A DNA stretch of 9,461 nucleotides from an uncultured Bacilli bacterium (GCA_934215405.1 CAKPZU010000083.1:1-9461); one strand, 5' to 3'. Positions 1 through 7,592 are shown, counted from the first letter of the stretch. Translations and numbers: made by a program. The notes: generated from the sequence alone by a model not told the origin.

Positions 1-1161
1 GCTGGTATTGATACTGGTAAAAATACTAAAATTACTGCAATTAATTATAAAAATAGTGGCGCAAAAGAAAATGTTGTAATTCGAACTAATGGTGGAACAT
101 TAACTGTTGATGCAACAAATGATACTGTTAATCACTATAGTAATGTTGATACTGTTACTGTTACAAGCGTAGCAAAATATAATGAATACGGAAAAGTAAA
201 TGCTACATTAGATGCAACTAGTGGTAGTATTGAAGTTAAAGATAATGCAAATGTTAACGTTTTAAAGGCTACTGGTACTACAAATGTTAATATTACTGCT
301 AATGCAGTTGTACGTTCAATTGAAGGAAGCAAAGATTGCATTAAATCAAATCCTAACAATGTTATTGTTGTAACAGAAGAAAAGAAAAATGAAGTAACAA
401 CAAAAATTAATAATAGTTTACTAGATGCTTATAAGATTTATAATGTTTTAGATAAAGGCAACTATACTGAAGAAGACTATTTAACTAAGCTTCAAGAAAA
501 GAATTTAGAAAAATTTAAATATTTTACTTTATATTATGAAACAAGCCATAAAACTAACAATGAAGAAGTTAAAACAATAGAAGTAGATGGATTAACTTAT
601 AAAGAAAATGACAAAATCAATTATAGTGTTGGTAAAGGTGCAATTATTAATTGTAGAGTATTCAAAGTTGAAGGCAATACACTTTGGATTAATAAGCTTA
701 CATATCTATCTTCTTTAACAAGAAAAGAAATTGTTAAAGTTAATGGCAAAATCATTTCGTTAGTTGAAGATTCATATAATGCTGATTTAAGTAAGAAACT
801 AGCAATTGAAGATGTTAAGGATAACACTGGTAATGTTACTCCTGTATCTAGTAATGAATATAATGTTGTATACAAGACCGGTGTCTCAAATAGACGTGTT
901 AGTATTAAAATTAACTCATTAGTTAGTGGGGATATTGCAATTATAAGAAAAAATAGAAATGGTGATGTTTCTTATAGCATTGATAGTTATAACGGACCAT
1001 CAAACGATGATTTTGGAGTTTATGTCTATACTTTTGGCTCTACTGCTAAATTAGATGATCCAAAAATTTCACAAAATGCTAATTATGTAGTCTTTGATGG
1101 AACAAACGGTCAATTCAAAGGAACATTTAATATCACTTTAAATGCTAGTGTTGTTGCATAA
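1..1161 (+). CDS. Surface-type beta-rich protein, C-terminal part (5' end outside window)
   Basis: An open frame runs from base 1 to a TAA at 1159-1161 (386 residues), so the start lies upstream of the window. Residues 1 to about 125 are rich in Thr, Val, Asn, Ala and Gly, in short alternating strands such as GGTLTVDATN and ATSGSIEVKD. This suggests a parallel beta-helix or stacked beta-sheet surface domain. Residues about 126-175 look helical and charged, and the rest returns to beta-rich sequence ending in TFNITLNASVVA. There is no LPXTG sorting motif, no C-terminal hydrophobic helix and no positively charged tail, so any anchor or signal peptide must be in the missing N-terminal part. Location outside the cell is inferred from composition only. 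I do not recognise a named family. It is monocistronic at its 3' end, with a strong terminator 22 nt past the stop and the next gene on the opposite strand. Confidence 0.75.
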   Translation, partial: AGIDTGKNTKITAINYKNSGAKENVVIRTNGGTLTVDATNDTVNHYSNVDTVTVTSVAKYNEYGKVNATLDATSGSIEVKDNANVNVLKATGTTNVNITANAVVRSIEGSKDCIKSNPNNVIVVTEEKKNEVTTKINNSLLDAYKIYNVLDKGNYTEEDYLTKLQEKNLEKFKYFTLYYETSHKTNNEEVKTIEVDGLTYKENDKINYSVGKGAIINCRVFKVEGNTLWINKLTYLSSLTRKEIVKVNGKIISLVEDSYNADLSKKLAIEDVKDNTGNVTPVSSNEYNVVYKTGVSNRRVSIKINSLVSGDIAIIRKNRNGDVSYSIDSYNGPSNDDFGVYVYTFGSTAKLDDPKISQNANYVVFDGTNGQFKGTFNITLNASVVA

Positions 1162-1183
1162 ATATATTCTTTAAAAACATATA

Positions 1184-1229
1184 AAAAATACCATTTTGTA
1201 GTGAATAGTCATTACAAAGTGGTATTTTT
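1184..1229 (+). terminator. Strong intrinsic terminator of the surface-protein gene
   Basis: Twenty bases at 1184-1203 pair with 1210-1229 around a 6-base loop (AATAGT), with only two G-T wobbles. The right arm ends in TATTTTT and is followed by CTTTT. The left arm begins with a run of A, so the same hairpin also gives a U-run on the minus strand. It can therefore act as a backup terminator for the minus-strand glucosidase gene. Confidence 0.9.
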
Positions 1230-1271
1230 CTTTTACATTCATTTCAGTTGTCTACAAATTGATGAAAACTG

Positions 1272-1297
1272 AAAATAAAAAGGTCCAGAAAAGGACC
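1272..1297 (-). terminator. Intrinsic terminator of the alpha-glucosidase gene
   Basis: On the minus strand, GGTCC and GGACC (plus positions 1293-1297 and 1282-1286) form a 5-bp GC-rich stem with a 6-base loop. The run TTTTTATTTT follows (plus 1272-1281). It lies 13 nt after the glucosidase stop codon. The plus-strand side has no U-run, so it works in one direction only. Confidence 0.75.
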
Positions 1298-1310
1298 ATT
1301 CTTAATAATA

Positions 1311-2942
1311 TTATTTTACTTTAAAAACTATTGATTCATAAGGCCTTAATATAACATTTTTAGTAAGACATTTTGAATCCTTATAGCTTGACATAATAAT
1401 TCTTTCAACATCTACATCAAGATTTAATTCATGCTCATCATCATCATAGTTAACAACAACGATAAATGATTTATCCTTATAAGTACGACCATAAACAAAA
1501 ATATATGGATCATCATCTAAATATGTATCGTAGCTACCCTCTAAAATAGTTTCAGTATATTCAGAATTCTTTCTAAATTCAAAGATTTCCTTATAAGTGT
1601 GTAAAACAGAATTTTCATCTTCAATAGCATTTTTAATATTAACTTCTTTATAGTTAGGAATTATTTTAAGCCAAGGCTTTGCACCATCATTAAAGCCAGC
1701 ATTAATACTATCATCCCAAGGAAGAGGAGTTCTAGCATTATCCCTTGAGCCTCTTTGAAGGCCTCTAATCATACGAGAAGGTGAAGCAATTTTTTTAACA
1801 TTTACTTTGTCATTATAATTTGAAAGGGAGTCAATATCCTCATAGTTTTCAAGCTTACTATAATAAGCATTAATCATACCAATTTCTTGGCCTTGATAAA
1901 TGTAAGCTGTTCCTTGTTGGAAATAAAGCATATAGGCTAAAGCTTTTGCTGATTCAACTCTATAAAATCTATCATTACCAAAATTTGAAACACAACGAGC
2001 TAAATCATGGTTTTCCCAAAATAATGTATTCCAGCCTTTATTTCTTAAATCATTCTGCCAACGCTTAAAGATTTGCTTCATTCCAATAAGAGATGGAATA
2101 TTTGGCTCAAATTTTTCAAGCTCATTATTTTTCCAAATGTGAGAAATTAATTCAAAATTAAACATCATATCAATTTCATGATTTTTAGGATTTGTATAAT
2201 CAATAGCAATTTTAGTTGTAGGCCATCCTTCACCAACAGTTATAGCATCCTTATATTTTCCAAAAGAGTTTTCATTTAATTCACGTAGATATTCATGAAT
2301 TTTTGGACCATTTGCAAAAATGTTATTTTCTAAATCCTTACCAATCAATTCAATAGCATCCATTCTAAAGCCAGCAACACCCTTATCAAGCCAAAAGTTA
2401 ATGATATTGGCAATTTCTTGTCTTACTTTAGGATTAGTCCAGTTTAAATCTACCTGTCCTTTAGCAAAATAGTGATAATAATACATATTTAAATTAGGAA
2501 CATATTCCCAAGATGAGCCACAAAAGCTTGATTCCTTATTGTCAGCCTTATCAGACCAATAAAAATAATCATGATAAGGATTATCAACTGATTTAAGAGC
2601 TTCCTTAAACCAAAAATGTTCTTTAGATGTATGGTTAGCAACTAAATCCATAACAATTTTTATATTTCTTTTTTTACCTTCTTTGATTAATGTATCCATA
2701 TCCTCCATTGTTCCAAAAATTGAAGCAATTTTAAAATAATCAGATACATCATAGCCATTATCTTCCATTGGTGATTCATAAATTGGTGATAGCCAAATTG
2801 CATCAACACCTAAAAATCTAAGATAATCAAGTTTTTCAATAATTCCTTTTAAATCGCCAACCCCATCATTGTTACTATCTTTAAAGCTTCGGGGATAAAT
2901 TTGATATATAATGGCGTTTTTCCACCATTTGTAGTTTTCCAT
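1311..2942 (-). CDS. GH13 alpha-glucosidase (oligo-1,6-glucosidase / glucan 1,6-alpha-glucosidase type)
   Basis: This 543-aa protein is the usual length for the GH13 oligo-1,6-glucosidase, dextran glucosidase and trehalose-6-phosphate hydrolase group, which release glucose from the non-reducing end of short alpha-glucans. Opening residues WWKNAIIYQIYPRSF are typical. A calcium-loop-like stretch DSNNDGVGD spans 22-30. Conserved region I is DLVANHT (His104), QVDLNW is at 163-168, nucleophile Asp195 is in GFRMDAI, acid/base Glu238 is in TVGEGW, and transition-state Asp313 is in WENHDL. RDNARTPLPWD (400-410) leads towards the C-terminal beta domain. There is no signal peptide, so it acts in the cytoplasm on imported oligosaccharides. 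The residue after the nucleophile is Ala196; alpha-1,6 enzymes usually have Val there and alpha-1,4 enzymes Ala or Thr, so exact linkage preference is open. A GGAGGAA ribosome site ends 8 nt before the ATG. It is transcribed alone, divergently from the DUF4127 operon. Confidence 0.92.
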   Translation of the reverse strand: MENYKWWKNAIIYQIYPRSFKDSNNDGVGDLKGIIEKLDYLRFLGVDAIWLSPIYESPMEDNGYDVSDYFKIASIFGTMEDMDTLIKEGKKRNIKIVMDLVANHTSKEHFWFKEALKSVDNPYHDYFYWSDKADNKESSFCGSSWEYVPNLNMYYYHYFAKGQVDLNWTNPKVRQEIANIINFWLDKGVAGFRMDAIELIGKDLENNIFANGPKIHEYLRELNENSFGKYKDAITVGEGWPTTKIAIDYTNPKNHEIDMMFNFELISHIWKNNELEKFEPNIPSLIGMKQIFKRWQNDLRNKGWNTLFWENHDLARCVSNFGNDRFYRVESAKALAYMLYFQQGTAYIYQGQEIGMINAYYSKLENYEDIDSLSNYNDKVNVKKIASPSRMIRGLQRGSRDNARTPLPWDDSINAGFNDGAKPWLKIIPNYKEVNIKNAIEDENSVLHTYKEIFEFRKNSEYTETILEGSYDTYLDDDPYIFVYGRTYKDKSFIVVVNYDDDEHELNLDVDVERIIMSSYKDSKCLTKNVILRPYESIVFKVK

Positions 2943-2970
2943 AAAGCAAATTCCTCCATAAACTAACTAT

Positions 2971-2999
2971 ATTATAAAAAAAAATTATCAATTTTGAAA
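2971..2999 (-). promoter_or_regulatory. Promoter of the alpha-glucosidase gene
   Basis: On the minus strand a perfect TATAAT lies at plus 2971-2976. A poor -35 candidate (TTTCAA, plus 2994-2999, 3/6 match) sits 17 nt upstream of it, across a T-tract spacer. The expected RNA start is near 2964, just ahead of the GGAGGAA ribosome site at 2951-2957. The perfect -10 and the right position support it; the weak -35 lowers confidence. Confidence 0.5.
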
Positions 3000-3014
3000 T
3001 AATAAAATTTATCA

Positions 3015-3043
3015 TTAAAATTATTGTCACACTATGATATAAT
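3015..3043 (+). promoter_or_regulatory. Promoter of the DUF4127/phosphoesterase operon
   Basis: TATAAT at 3038-3043 is preceded by TTAAAA at 3015-3020 (4/6 match to TTGACA) with a 17-nt spacer. The expected RNA start near 3050 gives a leader of roughly 55 nt before the ATG at 3107. It faces away from the glucosidase promoter about 40 nt to the left, so one regulator bound here could control both units. Confidence 0.6.
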
Positions 3044-3061
3044 TTTTGTACTTAAAAATGA

Positions 3062-3106
3062 AAAGAAAGGGTTAACAAAGTGTTATTTTGTTAAATAGTA
3101 ATTATT
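3062..3106 (+). promoter_or_regulatory. Unusual leader: distant ribosome site, hairpin and four-codon reading frame before the DUF4127 start
   Basis: The only Shine-Dalgarno-like sequence, AAAGAAAGGG, is at 3062-3071, 35 nt before the ATG and too far for normal initiation. Directly after it, TTAACAAA (3072-3079) pairs perfectly with TTTGTTAA (3087-3094), giving an 8-bp stem with a 7-base loop. Folding would leave 12 unpaired nt between stem and ATG, bringing the ribosome site to a near-usable distance. Alternatively, GTG at 3080, spaced 8 nt from the GGG, opens a four-codon frame (GTG TTA TTT TGT TAA) that ends 12 nt before the real start and could couple translation. Both readings are inference; the geometry is seen directly. 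Confidence 0.45.
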
Positions 3107-4636
3107 ATGAGAAAAATTGTTCATATTGCTTTAGATGAAAGACCTTGTAATTATGATTTTCCAGCCAATATATTTGAAGGTAAAGAATTTATTATAAAAA
3201 GAGTTCCGTTTGAATATATGGGATTAAAGAAAAAACCAGGTAATATTGAAAAAATACAAGATTTTTTTTATAAAGAATGTAAAGATGCTTATGCAACAAT
3301 TGTTTCAATAGACACTTTATTATATGGTGGAATTGTTCCTTCACGCTTACATTATTTTACTATTGATGAGGTTAGCGAAAGATTAAATGTGCTAAAAAAA
3401 GTAAAAAAAGAAAATCCAAGTATTAAAATTTATGCTTATAATTTAGTTATGAGGTGCCCTCATTATGATGATGATGATGAAGAACCATTTTATTATAATA
3501 ACTATGGCTTAAGAATACATGATAAAAAAGCTATTGAGCATAAAATGTCATGTAATGTTGCAACTAAAGAAGAAATAAAATATTATAACTCTATTGAAAT
3601 TCCTTCTCTTTATGAAAATGATTATGCTAATAGGCGAATGATAAATACAAGTATAACATGCAAGGTTGTTGATTTAGTAAATGAAGGAATTATTGATTTT
3701 TTAATTGTACCACAAGACGATAGTGCCCCATATGGCTATACAGCTTTAGATCAAATTAAGGTTCGTCAAGAGGTAAGCAAATATAACTTAGAAAGCAAGG
3801 TATTAACATATCCTGGAGCAGATGAGGTTTCAAATACTTTATTTGCTAGAATGCTAAATGAATATTATAATAAAAAGCCTTTAGTATATGTAATTTATCC
3901 AAGTGATGAATGCAAAAAGGTAATTCCTTGTGCTGAGGATAGACCACTTGATATTTCAGTTAGATATCAAATAATTGCTAGTGGTTGCTTAATGTGTGAT
4001 TCGCCTCTTGAGGCTGATTTAATTTTAGCAATCAATGCTCCAACTAAAAATATGATTGCTTCACAATATAGAGAATATTCAGATTATTTTGGTTATGTAG
4101 TTGGTAGAAATCTTATTAATTTTGTTGAGCAAATAGAATATTATGTAAAGGAAAAAAAGATTCCAGTTACTGTTTGTGATATTGGCTATTGTAATGGATC
4201 TGATCCTGCCTTTATAAGATTACTTGATGCTAAAAATTTATATATGGATTTATGTGGCTATGCAAGCTGGAATATTCCATGTAATTCGTTAGGAACAGCA
4301 CTTCCTATGGGAATTAGATACTTATATCCACATAATGAAGAAAAATTTAATGACTTTTTGATGCATAGATATGTTGAAGATATTGGTTATTCATCTTTAG
4401 CTAGAAAAGAATTAAGAGAAAAATATTGTGGTACAAATAAAGGAGATTATACTATTTATGATGTCCATGGTCAAAAAGATCCATATTGGATATCATTAAC
4501 TACTAAGGTAATGAAAGAATTACTAAATGATTTATGTCCTAATTTAACAGGAAAATATGAAATACTTGATATGTATTTTCCATGGAGTAGGACATATGAT
4601 ATAGGATTGAAAGTGAAATATAATGGAAAAAGATAA
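3107..4636 (+). CDS. DUF4127 family protein, function unknown
   Basis: This 509-aa protein matches my memory of the DUF4127 pattern. The opening is ALDERPCNYDFP (8-19). Further motifs are SIDTLLYGGIVPSR (67-80), VPQDDSAPYG (201-210), PGADE (236-240) and GYASWNIPCNSLGTALP (384-400). The many conserved Asp, Arg and Asn residues look like an enzyme active site, but I know of no established reaction for the family. No signal peptide or membrane segment is visible, so it is probably cytoplasmic. The ATG at 3107 is forced: an in-frame TAA at 3092-3094 closes the frame upstream, and the conserved motif starts a few residues in. No ribosome site sits directly before it (see the leader entry). Its last 14 bases overlap the start of the next gene, a phosphoesterase, implying joint production and a linked job. 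Family assignment is fairly sure; function is unknown. Confidence 0.82.
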   Translation: MRKIVHIALDERPCNYDFPANIFEGKEFIIKRVPFEYMGLKKKPGNIEKIQDFFYKECKDAYATIVSIDTLLYGGIVPSRLHYFTIDEVSERLNVLKKVKKENPSIKIYAYNLVMRCPHYDDDDEEPFYYNNYGLRIHDKKAIEHKMSCNVATKEEIKYYNSIEIPSLYENDYANRRMINTSITCKVVDLVNEGIIDFLIVPQDDSAPYGYTALDQIKVRQEVSKYNLESKVLTYPGADEVSNTLFARMLNEYYNKKPLVYVIYPSDECKKVIPCAEDRPLDISVRYQIIASGCLMCDSPLEADLILAINAPTKNMIASQYREYSDYFGYVVGRNLINFVEQIEYYVKEKKIPVTVCDIGYCNGSDPAFIRLLDAKNLYMDLCGYASWNIPCNSLGTALPMGIRYLYPHNEEKFNDFLMHRYVEDIGYSSLARKELREKYCGTNKGDYTIYDVHGQKDPYWISLTTKVMKELLNDLCPNLTGKYEILDMYFPWSRTYDIGLKVKYNGKR

Positions 4637-5747
4637 TTTATTTAAAAATATTGATTATGATAATTGTATAACTAATATAACTAGTTCAATACAAAAGTTC
4701 TATCATTTAAAGCCTAATTATAAAACAAACGAGCAATTAGATAGAATATTAAGTGAAAAGGATTATGATAATGTTGTTTTGCTGATTTTAGATGGCTGTG
4801 GTAATGCTATTATTGATAAAAACACAACAGAAAATCATTTTTTAAGAACGCATCGTATTGGTACCTTTAAATCAACCTATCCACCAACAACAGCTAATTG
4901 TACTACTGCTTACTTAAGTGGTTTAAATCCTATTACTACTAATTGGTTGGGTTGGTCAACATATTATAATGATTTAAACTTAGGTGTTGATAATTTTCAT
5001 AATAAGGAAACTATGAGTAAGGAATTAATAAGTGGAGAAAATATTGCTTATAGAAAAATGCCTTTTACTCATATGGGTGAAATAATTAGTAAAAATAGTG
5101 ATAAAAATGTTTCTTATTACACAGTTTTTCCACATTTTGTAAATGGTGGTTGTAAGTCATTAAAGGAATTTGAACATCGAATTTGTAAATTATGTAATCA
5201 AATAGGTAAAAAATATATTTATGCTTATTGGGATGATCCTGATAAAACAATGCATCTTGAAGGAACAAATACATTGAATGTTAAGAAAATATTGAATTCA
5301 GTTTCTAAAATGCTTCATAGAATTGAAAGAAAAACAAAAAACACTTTAGTAATTGTTAGTGCAGATCATGGCCAAATTGATGTAGTACCTATTGCTTTAT
5401 ATACTTATTATGATTTAATGGGATGCTTAAAGGGTCCAATAACATGTGATGCTAGAACAGCCTTCTTTTTTGTAAAAGATGAAAAAAAAGAAGAATTTGT
5501 AAGGCTATTTAAAAAGTATTTTGATGGGATGTATGAATTATTTACCAAGGATGAAATAATAAATAAGCATATTTTTGGCTATGGAGATGAAAATCCTTTA
5601 TATAGACAAACAATTGGTGATTTCATAGCTATTGCTAAAGCTAATTATTTCTTTTTAATCTCACCAAAAAGCCAAATATTAAAAGGCCATCATTCTGGTC
5701 CAACAATAGACGAAATGAGTATACCATTAATTATCATTAAAAACTAA
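4623..5747 (+). CDS. Alkaline phosphatase superfamily phosphoesterase (nucleotide pyrophosphatase/phosphodiesterase-like)
   Basis: The 374 residues carry the full metal and nucleophile set of the type I phosphodiesterase/nucleotide pyrophosphatase branch. Asp57 is in LLILDGCG and nucleophile Thr90 in PPTTANCTT, ten residues before the Gly of LSGLNP as in that family. Asp207 and His211 are in DKTMHLEG, Asp248 and His249 in SADHGQ, and His357 in GHHSGPT. These would bind two metal ions, commonly zinc, and hydrolyse a phosphate mono- or diester. Unlike most secreted relatives it has no signal peptide, so it should act in the cytoplasm. The ATG lies inside the 3' end of the DUF4127 gene in another frame (14-nt overlap) with only a weak AAGTGA ribosome site, so it probably depends on translational coupling. 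The substrate is unknown; pairing with DUF4127 suggests successive steps on a phosphorylated metabolite, which is inference. Confidence 0.85.
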   Translation: MEKDNLFKNIDYDNCITNITSSIQKFYHLKPNYKTNEQLDRILSEKDYDNVVLLILDGCGNAIIDKNTTENHFLRTHRIGTFKSTYPPTTANCTTAYLSGLNPITTNWLGWSTYYNDLNLGVDNFHNKETMSKELISGENIAYRKMPFTHMGEIISKNSDKNVSYYTVFPHFVNGGCKSLKEFEHRICKLCNQIGKKYIYAYWDDPDKTMHLEGTNTLNVKKILNSVSKMLHRIERKTKNTLVIVSADHGQIDVVPIALYTYYDLMGCLKGPITCDARTAFFFVKDEKKEEFVRLFKKYFDGMYELFTKDEIINKHIFGYGDENPLYRQTIGDFIAIAKANYFFLISPKSQILKGHHSGPTIDEMSIPLIIIKN

Positions 5748-5755
5748 TAAAAACA

Positions 5756-5776
5756 AAAAAGGCAAAAGCCCTTTTT
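5756..5776. terminator. Shared bidirectional terminator between convergent genes
   Basis: AAAAAGG at 5756-5762 pairs with CCTTTTT at 5770-5776; an alternative core is GGC/GCC with an AAAA loop. A U-run follows on both strands: TTTTT then AAAC on plus, and TTTTTTGTTTTT on minus. It fills the 27-nt gap between the phosphoesterase stop and the GT8-PlsC stop, and its last bases overlap the minus-strand stop codon (5775-5777). It is stronger on the minus strand. Confidence 0.75.
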
Positions 5777-7550
5777 AAACGTTTAATAAAATATCTTCAT
5801 TACAATCATATATTAATTTAGTTTTATAGCTATTTTCATATATTTTTTTCCAAACTTTATAATTTTCATTTTTCATATAGCTTATATTTTCTTTTAAAGA
5901 TTTATCCTTACATGGATAAATTGGCTTTCCAATATGGATAGTGTATTCTTGAATAAAATAGCCATCATTTCCTTTAATATTACTATCTCTCATAGTAATA
6001 AAGCATGGTAAAACGGGAACATTATTATTACTTGCAAAGCGATAAGCACCATCCTTTAAGGGCTTTGGCTTTTTATAATTCCACCACATGCTTTGCTCTG
6101 GATAAAATAATACAAAGTTTCCTTCTTGTAATAATAGATTAGTTGATTTAATAAATTTTTTCATAGTTTGTGTATTACTAGATAAAGGTAAGGTATAGCA
6201 ATTTTTCATTAAAAAGCCATAAAACCCAGGAAATGAGGTATAGTTACCTTCTCTTATTACTCGATAAAAGGTTCTATTTTTATGCTTGCTAGCCTCATAA
6301 GCCATTTGAATGGCAAAGCTATCAAAGGCATTAAAATGATTGCATGTAATAATAGCTCCACTATTTAATGCATTAAAGTTTTCAATGCCTATAATTTCTT
6401 TTACAATCATTTGTTTATTGGAAATTATGTTATTTAAAAATCTTCTAGCCATAAAATAAGCAAGCTTTGTTTTAGCTTTTGAATATATTGATTTTCTTAA
6501 ATAATCAATTTTATTAGGAAGTAATTCCTTTGTTGGCGGATCATTTTCAACATCCTCATCAAATCTTCCTTCAGCTTCATATTCTTTGATTTTGTTAAGA
6601 ATATTAACTCTATCAAAAGCTTTATTTTTAATTTTGATCTTATAGTATGAATCTTCCTTATTTGCTTCATTAATTGCCATCTCTACAAGTCTTTTAGCTG
6701 ATAATTCATCATTAATCTTTTGCTCTTTAGTAAATAAGTTTAATTCATTAAGTATTAAATTATAAACGCTAGTTTCTTTAGCATATTTCCAAAAATATTC
6801 TTGTAAACGACAATTAGTATAATGCCAAGGCTTTGAAACCATAATGAAATGGATTATATTAATATCTTCTTCTTTAACCTTAATATTTCCATATACCTCA
6901 ACATTCCAAGAATCCTCAAGCCATAAAACTCTATTTTGACATAATATATTTAAATAATCCTCATCTTGAGTAACAACAAAAGTGTATTCTTTTAATAAAT
7001 TGATAAATTTTAAAAGAATATGGTTTTCTCTAAACTGCTTACAATTGATTAATAATAATCCAGCATTAAAGTAATTGTTTCTAGATATTCCTAAAACCTG
7101 TTCAACATAATTTCCAAATACTTCTGTTTGTAGCATTGCTTGCTCATGGCAGGCTCCAACAAAGTTGTTCTTTAAATTATGATTATATAGCTTTGAAATA
7201 TCATTTAAAACTATTGTATCGCTATCAATATAAATTACTTTGTCATATTGCTTAAACATTTCAGCAATAAATAAACGATAATAGGTTGTCTTTGAATAAT
7301 AATCACGGATTGGAAGGGTCTTATTAATTTCCTTTAAATACGAAATAACATTAACAAATTCTATACTTATATATTCATTTTCAAGTTCTTTAGTTAATGC
7401 CTCCATTTCCTTTGATATGTTAGTAATCAATATATAAACCTTATATTGATAATTTTTATTTGCATTTAAAATTAATGACTTTAATGAAACAATGGTATAT
7501 TTTACAAAGTTATCATCACAAGCATAAAAAATAGGTATAATTTCTTTCAT
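5775..7550 (-). CDS. GT8 glycosyltransferase fused to PlsC-type acyltransferase
   Basis: One 591-residue frame holds two enzymes. Residues 1 to about 260 are a family 8 glycosyltransferase: IPIFYACDDNFVKYT at the start, the metal-binding DSD at 109-111 in VIYIDSDT, NYFNAGLLLIN (159-169), TQDEDYLN (194-201) and HFIMVSKPWHY (234-244). A mostly helical, charged linker covers about 261-325. From about 327 comes what resembles a whole stand-alone lysophospholipid acyltransferase: DEDVENDPPT, then the catalytic NHFNAFD (His405-X4-Asp410), RVIREGNY (430-437), FYPEQ with Glu485, and VPVLPC (511-516). The acyltransferase should act at the membrane face on an acyl donor, and the transferase uses a nucleotide-sugar. 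No Met, GTG or TTG start lies at the domain boundary, which supports a true fusion. The start has a good AGAAGGAG ribosome site 7 nt upstream. Membrane glycolipid or acylated-glycan synthesis is inferred. Confidence 0.9.
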   Translation of the reverse strand: MKEIIPIFYACDDNFVKYTIVSLKSLILNANKNYQYKVYILITNISKEMEALTKELENEYISIEFVNVISYLKEINKTLPIRDYYSKTTYYRLFIAEMFKQYDKVIYIDSDTIVLNDISKLYNHNLKNNFVGACHEQAMLQTEVFGNYVEQVLGISRNNYFNAGLLLINCKQFRENHILLKFINLLKEYTFVVTQDEDYLNILCQNRVLWLEDSWNVEVYGNIKVKEEDINIIHFIMVSKPWHYTNCRLQEYFWKYAKETSVYNLILNELNLFTKEQKINDELSAKRLVEMAINEANKEDSYYKIKIKNKAFDRVNILNKIKEYEAEGRFDEDVENDPPTKELLPNKIDYLRKSIYSKAKTKLAYFMARRFLNNIISNKQMIVKEIIGIENFNALNSGAIITCNHFNAFDSFAIQMAYEASKHKNRTFYRVIREGNYTSFPGFYGFLMKNCYTLPLSSNTQTMKKFIKSTNLLLQEGNFVLFYPEQSMWWNYKKPKPLKDGAYRFASNNNVPVLPCFITMRDSNIKGNDGYFIQEYTIHIGKPIYPCKDKSLKENISYMKNENYKVWKKIYENSYKTKLIYDCNEDILLNV

Positions 7551-7592
7551 AGTACTACTCCTTCTAATTAAACATTTTTAATTACGATGTTT

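Noticed and set aside
135..359. 74-codon open frame on the minus strand
   Set aside because: It is antisense within the surface-type protein gene, has no ribosome site or known motif, and its hydrophobic look comes from reading Thr/Asn/Val-rich codons backwards.
621..875. 84-codon open frame on the minus strand
   Set aside because: It is antisense to the same long plus-strand gene, without ribosome site, promoter or recognisable protein features.
2998..3025. AATAAT...ATTATT inverted repeat as an operator
   Set aside because: It is only six A/T pairs with a 16-base gap, which is expected by chance in this AT-rich intergenic sequence.
3058..3075. ATG opening a five-codon frame (MKRKG) in the DUF4127 leader
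   Set aside because: No ribosome site precedes it and the predicted RNA start is only a few bases upstream. The GTG frame at 3080 is the only mini-frame with proper spacing.
5086..5274. 62-codon open frame on the minus strand
   Set aside because: It lies opposite the phosphoesterase gene across its metal-binding region; its composition is that of an AT-rich reverse reading.
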